10,020 nucleotides of DNA, from the NCBI GenBank assembly GCA_002320555.1, contig DCJV01000070.1:1-10020 (forward strand), given 5' to 3'. The notes beneath the pieces were generated by a model. The model was not told where the DNA came from. It searched no databases and was given only the letters and a program-made list of their open reading frames with translations. This document shows, in pieces, positions 6,922 through 10,020 of the stretch; position 1 is the first letter of the stretch; each line of letters opens with the position of its first letter. The stretch comes from Ruminococcaceae bacterium UBA1691 (GTDB lineage: Bacteria > Bacillota > Clostridia > Oscillospirales > Acutalibacteraceae). The position numbers and the translations under genes are program-made.

Positions 6922-9750
6922 ATGAGATTTCAGCCGTTTACCACAGCGTCCCAGCCTTTTGCTCCATTGACAGAATCGTCCGAGGGGAGCGTATACCTCC
7001 ATTGCACCGAGCTGGCCGTCACGATCGGAAACGCATACCTGGAGCGCACTTATCCGATTGCAAACAGCAGGCTGTCCGTCGGCGGAATTTTGAATAAACG
7101 GGTGGACGGAGCGCCAGCCTCCTATACGATGGGTGCATCCTCTCAGGAATTTATCGTGCGTTTTTCTGCCGGCCGCAAAACCGTGCAGCTTTCTGCCGGC
7201 GATTTTTCGGTCAGCTCCGTGTCCTATGCCGCGCTTCCAGACGGCAGGGCGCTGTGCATTTCTTTTGCGCCTGTCATGGCGCTGGGCGTCCCTGTTACAG
7301 TACGTCTGGTGGCTGTGCTTGAGGCGAAGGACCATTTCCTGCGCGAATACATAGAGGTTTCCATTCCGGAGCAGCAGGCGGACACGCTCACGCTTGATTC
7401 GCTCGATCTGCTATCCCTGCGCGTGCCGCAGGGGGAGAAGACCTGGTCGCGGCCGGAAATGGAGCCCGCCAATATTTCCGGTTTCCATATGGGGCTGGGC
7501 CAGCCGGTCTATCTCGGCAGCTTGTTCCTGGGCTGTGAGTTCCCGGCGGCGGATACGCGCATTGAGGAGGCTACGGCGCGCACCCGGTATTATTCCGGCA
7601 AGCCGTTTTCCCGCCTGCGGAAAACGGACGGCGTTTTCCTTTCTTGGCCCGCCGTGCTCGGCGCGGCCCGCAGCGATGACAGGGAGGTGCTGCAAAGCGA
7701 CTTCTTCCGCTATATTGAAACGATCTCCACAAAGACGGAGTTCCGTAAGCAATATAATTCCTGGTACGATCATATGCTCGACATCACGTCGGAAAATATC
7801 GTCGGCTCCTTCTATGAAATGGAGAAGGGCCTGACACAGCATGGCGTTGCCCCCATGGACGCCTATGTTGTGGACGACGGCTGGAACGATTACAGCAAGG
7901 GCTTCTGGTGCTTCAATGAAAAGTTTCCGAAGGAGCTCTATCCCAGCGCGGCGCTCGCGAAGAAATTTGCGTCTCATTTCGGCCTGTGGCTCGGCCCGCG
8001 CGGCGGATATACGACGGATACGGTAAAGTTTGCAAAGCATATTCAAAAGGCCGGGACGGGCTTTCAAAACCCCAAGTCAAGAGACATCTGCGTGGCAGCT
8101 CCGGTTTATCAGCAGGGAGTCAGGCAGCTGTTCCTCGATTTTATGGAGCGATTTGACCTGAATTACTGGAAGCTGGATGGCTTCGCCCTGCGCCCCTGCC
8201 CGAAGAAGAAGCACGGTCACATGACCGGCGGCGAGCACGATATGTATTTCACGACGGAGCTGTGGGAGAACTGGACGGATATTTTTGCCGCTATGCGCGC
8301 CCAGCGCGAAGAGCAAGGCAAGAGCCTATGGATCAATTTCACCTGCTATGTCAATCCCAGCCCTTGGTTTTTGCAGTGGGTTAACTCCATCTGGATGCAG
8401 AACAGCAGCGACCATGCCTTCCAGATTCCGTCGAAGGGTGGTTCCAAGCAGGATTCAGACGTCGATCAGATGATGACCTATCGCGACGACCGGTATTTCG
8501 ATTTCGTGCGTACGCGCGAGCTCCAGTTCCCGCTGGCGCATCTGTATAACCACGATCCGATTTATGGCAATACGGTAAAATCCCCGCAGACGAAGCAGGT
8601 CATCCAGGCCACCACGGAGGAATTCCGAAAATATCTCTATCAGCTCGCCGCGCGCGGTACCTCCTTCTGGGAGCTCTATTTCAGCTACAATATGATGGAC
8701 GAGGAAAAATGGCAGGTCTGTTCCGAAGTGCTTCACTGGGCGGAGGAAAATTTTCACATTCTGCGCAACGCAAAGCTCATCGGCGAAACCCCGGCAAAGG
8801 GGAACGTTTACGGCTATTCTGCCTGGGATGGCGGGGAGGGGATCGTCTCCCTGCGTAACCCGGCCAATTTCGTGCAGGAGTATGAGATCACGCTTGACCG
8901 GCTCATCGGCGTCAAGGAGGGCGCGAAAGATCTGACCTGTTTGCAAGTGCTGCCCTATGCGGCGAAGCCGGACGGGAAGACCTACCAGTATGGCGACCGG
9001 GTGAAGCTCACGCTTGCCCCGCATAAGGTGCGCATTCTGCGCTTTGGTGCGCAGAAGAAGAAGCCGGCGCAGATTCGCACGGCCAAAACGATCTCCGATC
9101 GTGCGGTTTGCCTCTGTTTCGATCAGCGCGTCAGCATTGCGGATGCGCAGGTGCTGCTCGACGGCGCACAGGCGGAGCTTACGCTCTGCGCGGATTACCA
9201 CACGGTGATCGCATCGCGCAAGGATGTGTTTCTGCCTTATGAGGCGGTGGCGGCGGAGATCAGCCTTGTGGATTGTGCCGGCAATGCAGTGCAGGAAACG
9301 GCCCGCATTCCCTATTATCCGGACGACGTTATCGTCCGTGAGCAGGCGCAGAGCGGTGCTTATCTTGCAGACAGCGGCGTGGAGGGCGAAGGCGACTTTA
9401 CTGTGACCTTCCCGCTTGCCACACGGGAGGCGGATGTGATCCTCCTGACGCAGGACGGCGCGTTTACAATTTCTGTTGATGCGGACGGAAAGCTGCGCTT
9501 TTCTGCGGGCGGTGTAACCGCCCTGTCCACGCAGGCGGTTAACGACGGCAGGGCACGCCGCTTTGCCGCACTGCGCGAGAAAAACGGCATGCTCAAGATC
9601 TATGTCGATGGGAAACTCGACGCCTCCGCCTACTGCGCGGCACATGTGAACGAATCGCTTAGGAGCGGCCCGGTAGCGGCGCAGAAGCTGCCTGGCGGAG
9701 AGGTGTGCCTTTTCAATCGTGCGCTTGCCTTTGATGAGATTCAAAAATAG
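6922..9750 (+). CDS. GH36-like glycosidase with C-terminal LamG-like domain
   Basis: A 942-residue protein without signal peptide, so probably cytoplasmic. Residues 1-270 are beta-rich, as in the N-terminal sandwich of GH36 alpha-galactosidases. A TIM barrel starts near W281 (NSWYDH) and carries VVDDGW (D318, D319), GLWLGPRGGY (354-363), NYWKLDG with D419 as candidate nucleophile, WINFTCYVNPSP, and SIWMQNSSDH with D497 as candidate acid/base. After the barrel come a beta domain, a short linker with KKKPAQ, an Ig-like stretch, and from about residue 800 a LamG/concanavalin-like domain (VREQAQSGAYLADSG to the end, with KIYVDGKLDASAY near 893). The likely reaction is removal of alpha-galactosyl or alpha-GalNAc groups from oligosaccharides; the exact substrate cannot be told. 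AAAGGTG (6908-6914) precedes the ATG. It is monocistronic, with no sugar transporter nearby, which is unusual for an intracellular glycosidase. GH31-type or a new barrel family would be alternatives. Confidence 0.78.
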   Translation: MRFQPFTTASQPFAPLTESSEGSVYLHCTELAVTIGNAYLERTYPIANSRLSVGGILNKRVDGAPASYTMGASSQEFIVRFSAGRKTVQLSAGDFSVSSVSYAALPDGRALCISFAPVMALGVPVTVRLVAVLEAKDHFLREYIEVSIPEQQADTLTLDSLDLLSLRVPQGEKTWSRPEMEPANISGFHMGLGQPVYLGSLFLGCEFPAADTRIEEATARTRYYSGKPFSRLRKTDGVFLSWPAVLGAARSDDREVLQSDFFRYIETISTKTEFRKQYNSWYDHMLDITSENIVGSFYEMEKGLTQHGVAPMDAYVVDDGWNDYSKGFWCFNEKFPKELYPSAALAKKFASHFGLWLGPRGGYTTDTVKFAKHIQKAGTGFQNPKSRDICVAAPVYQQGVRQLFLDFMERFDLNYWKLDGFALRPCPKKKHGHMTGGEHDMYFTTELWENWTDIFAAMRAQREEQGKSLWINFTCYVNPSPWFLQWVNSIWMQNSSDHAFQIPSKGGSKQDSDVDQMMTYRDDRYFDFVRTRELQFPLAHLYNHDPIYGNTVKSPQTKQVIQATTEEFRKYLYQLAARGTSFWELYFSYNMMDEEKWQVCSEVLHWAEENFHILRNAKLIGETPAKGNVYGYSAWDGGEGIVSLRNPANFVQEYEITLDRLIGVKEGAKDLTCLQVLPYAAKPDGKTYQYGDRVKLTLAPHKVRILRFGAQKKKPAQIRTAKTISDRAVCLCFDQRVSIADAQVLLDGAQAELTLCADYHTVIASRKDVFLPYEAVAAEISLVDCAGNAVQETARIPYYPDDVIVREQAQSGAYLADSGVEGEGDFTVTFPLATREADVILLTQDGAFTISVDADGKLRFSAGGVTALSTQAVNDGRARRFAALREKNGMLKIYVDGKLDASAYCAAHVNESLRSGPVAAQKLPGGEVCLFNRALAFDEIQK

Positions 9751-10020
9751 CCGAGCGCTTTCCAGAAAGCAAAAGTTTAGAGTATTTCTGATATCGCAGC
9801 ACGGCTGTCTTTTCGATAGCCATGCTTAGCTTGTCGATCAAGTTTAAGAAAAGAAAAAAGTGCACGTATGGTTTCTGATCGTTTTCGTAACCGGCGCCGC
9901 TGGGCGCTGCTTTGGCCTCCAGAGAGCTTTTCACGCTGCAATTTATTTAAGTGAAACCGTAATTTTCTCACAGTGGTCTGTTACGCAGTCGATCAAATAT
10001 GACCACTAAACACTTCTCAC
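9751..10020. other. 3' intergenic end, no supported gene
   Basis: After the glycosidase stop there is no clear intrinsic terminator: hairpins GCTTTC-CA-GAAAGC (about 9757-9770) and GGCTGTC/GATAGCC (about 9803-9821) are not followed by a T-run. A minus-strand frame of about 73 residues covers 9713-9934, but it overlaps the glycosidase end, lacks a recognisable family and has no good binding site. The segment resembles degraded sequence. Confidence 0.5.
9972..10007. repeat. Inverted repeat at the window end
   Basis: AGTGGTC (9972-9978) and GACCACT (10001-10007) are perfect inverted copies separated by 22 nt. It may be a hairpin, an operator or the edge of a mobile element that continues outside the window. 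Confidence 0.4.

Noticed and set aside
8455..9744. Long minus-strand open frame (429 codons) opposite the glycosidase gene
   Set aside because: Composition is Arg/His/Ala-rich without domains, and the plus strand carries a clear GH36-like and LamG-like protein.
9713..9934. Minus-strand ORF of about 73 residues at the end, possible transposase relic
   Set aside because: No transposase motif could be identified in either overlapping minus frame, and it overlaps the end of the glycosidase gene.

Overview
The window looks like chromosomal DNA of an anaerobic, endospore-forming Clostridia species, perhaps Oscillospirales-like. This is inferred from a yaaL-bofA pair (bofA is a sporulation gene), a T-box leader, Gram-positive type ribosome binding sites, and a fairly GC-rich body (about 2.0-9.75 kb) interrupted by clearly AT-rich patches. 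No rRNA, CRISPR array or intact insertion sequence was seen.

Positions 1-1960 form an AT-rich block that looks acquired and partly decayed. It holds the frameshifted 3' end of an ABC exporter ATPase gene, an intact SdpI-like membrane protein gene (DUF1648 plus SdpI signature), and an unrecognised secreted or lipoprotein-like ORF whose start is poor. Export plus SdpI-type immunity suggests the remains of a peptide toxin/bacteriocin immunity or export locus (inference).

Positions 1983-4730 form one regulated unit. A near-ideal sigma-A promoter drives a T-box riboswitch with an intrinsic terminator, followed by an XRE-cupin regulator gene, an AMP-forming acyl-CoA synthetase gene and a closing terminator. 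The best specifier reading is AUC (isoleucine). Isoleucine starvation would then switch on a carboxylic acid:CoA ligase, which suggests Ile synthesis from 2-methylbutyrate by activation and reductive carboxylation elsewhere in the genome. This is the most interesting hypothesis in the window.

Positions 4731-5530 are AT-rich, with palindromes, a small XRE regulator gene and a strong bidirectional hairpin. On the minus strand follow tRNA-Val(GAC) with its own promoter (5532-5695), then bofA and yaaL (5736-6286).

Positions 6370-6825 hold a plus-strand promoter, a small Cys-rich protein gene, a 3' stretch of unknown role and a very strong terminator. Positions 6828-9750 hold a promoter and a large GH36-like glycosidase gene with a C-terminal LamG-like domain and no signal peptide. 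The last 270 bases contain only inverted repeats and no supported gene.
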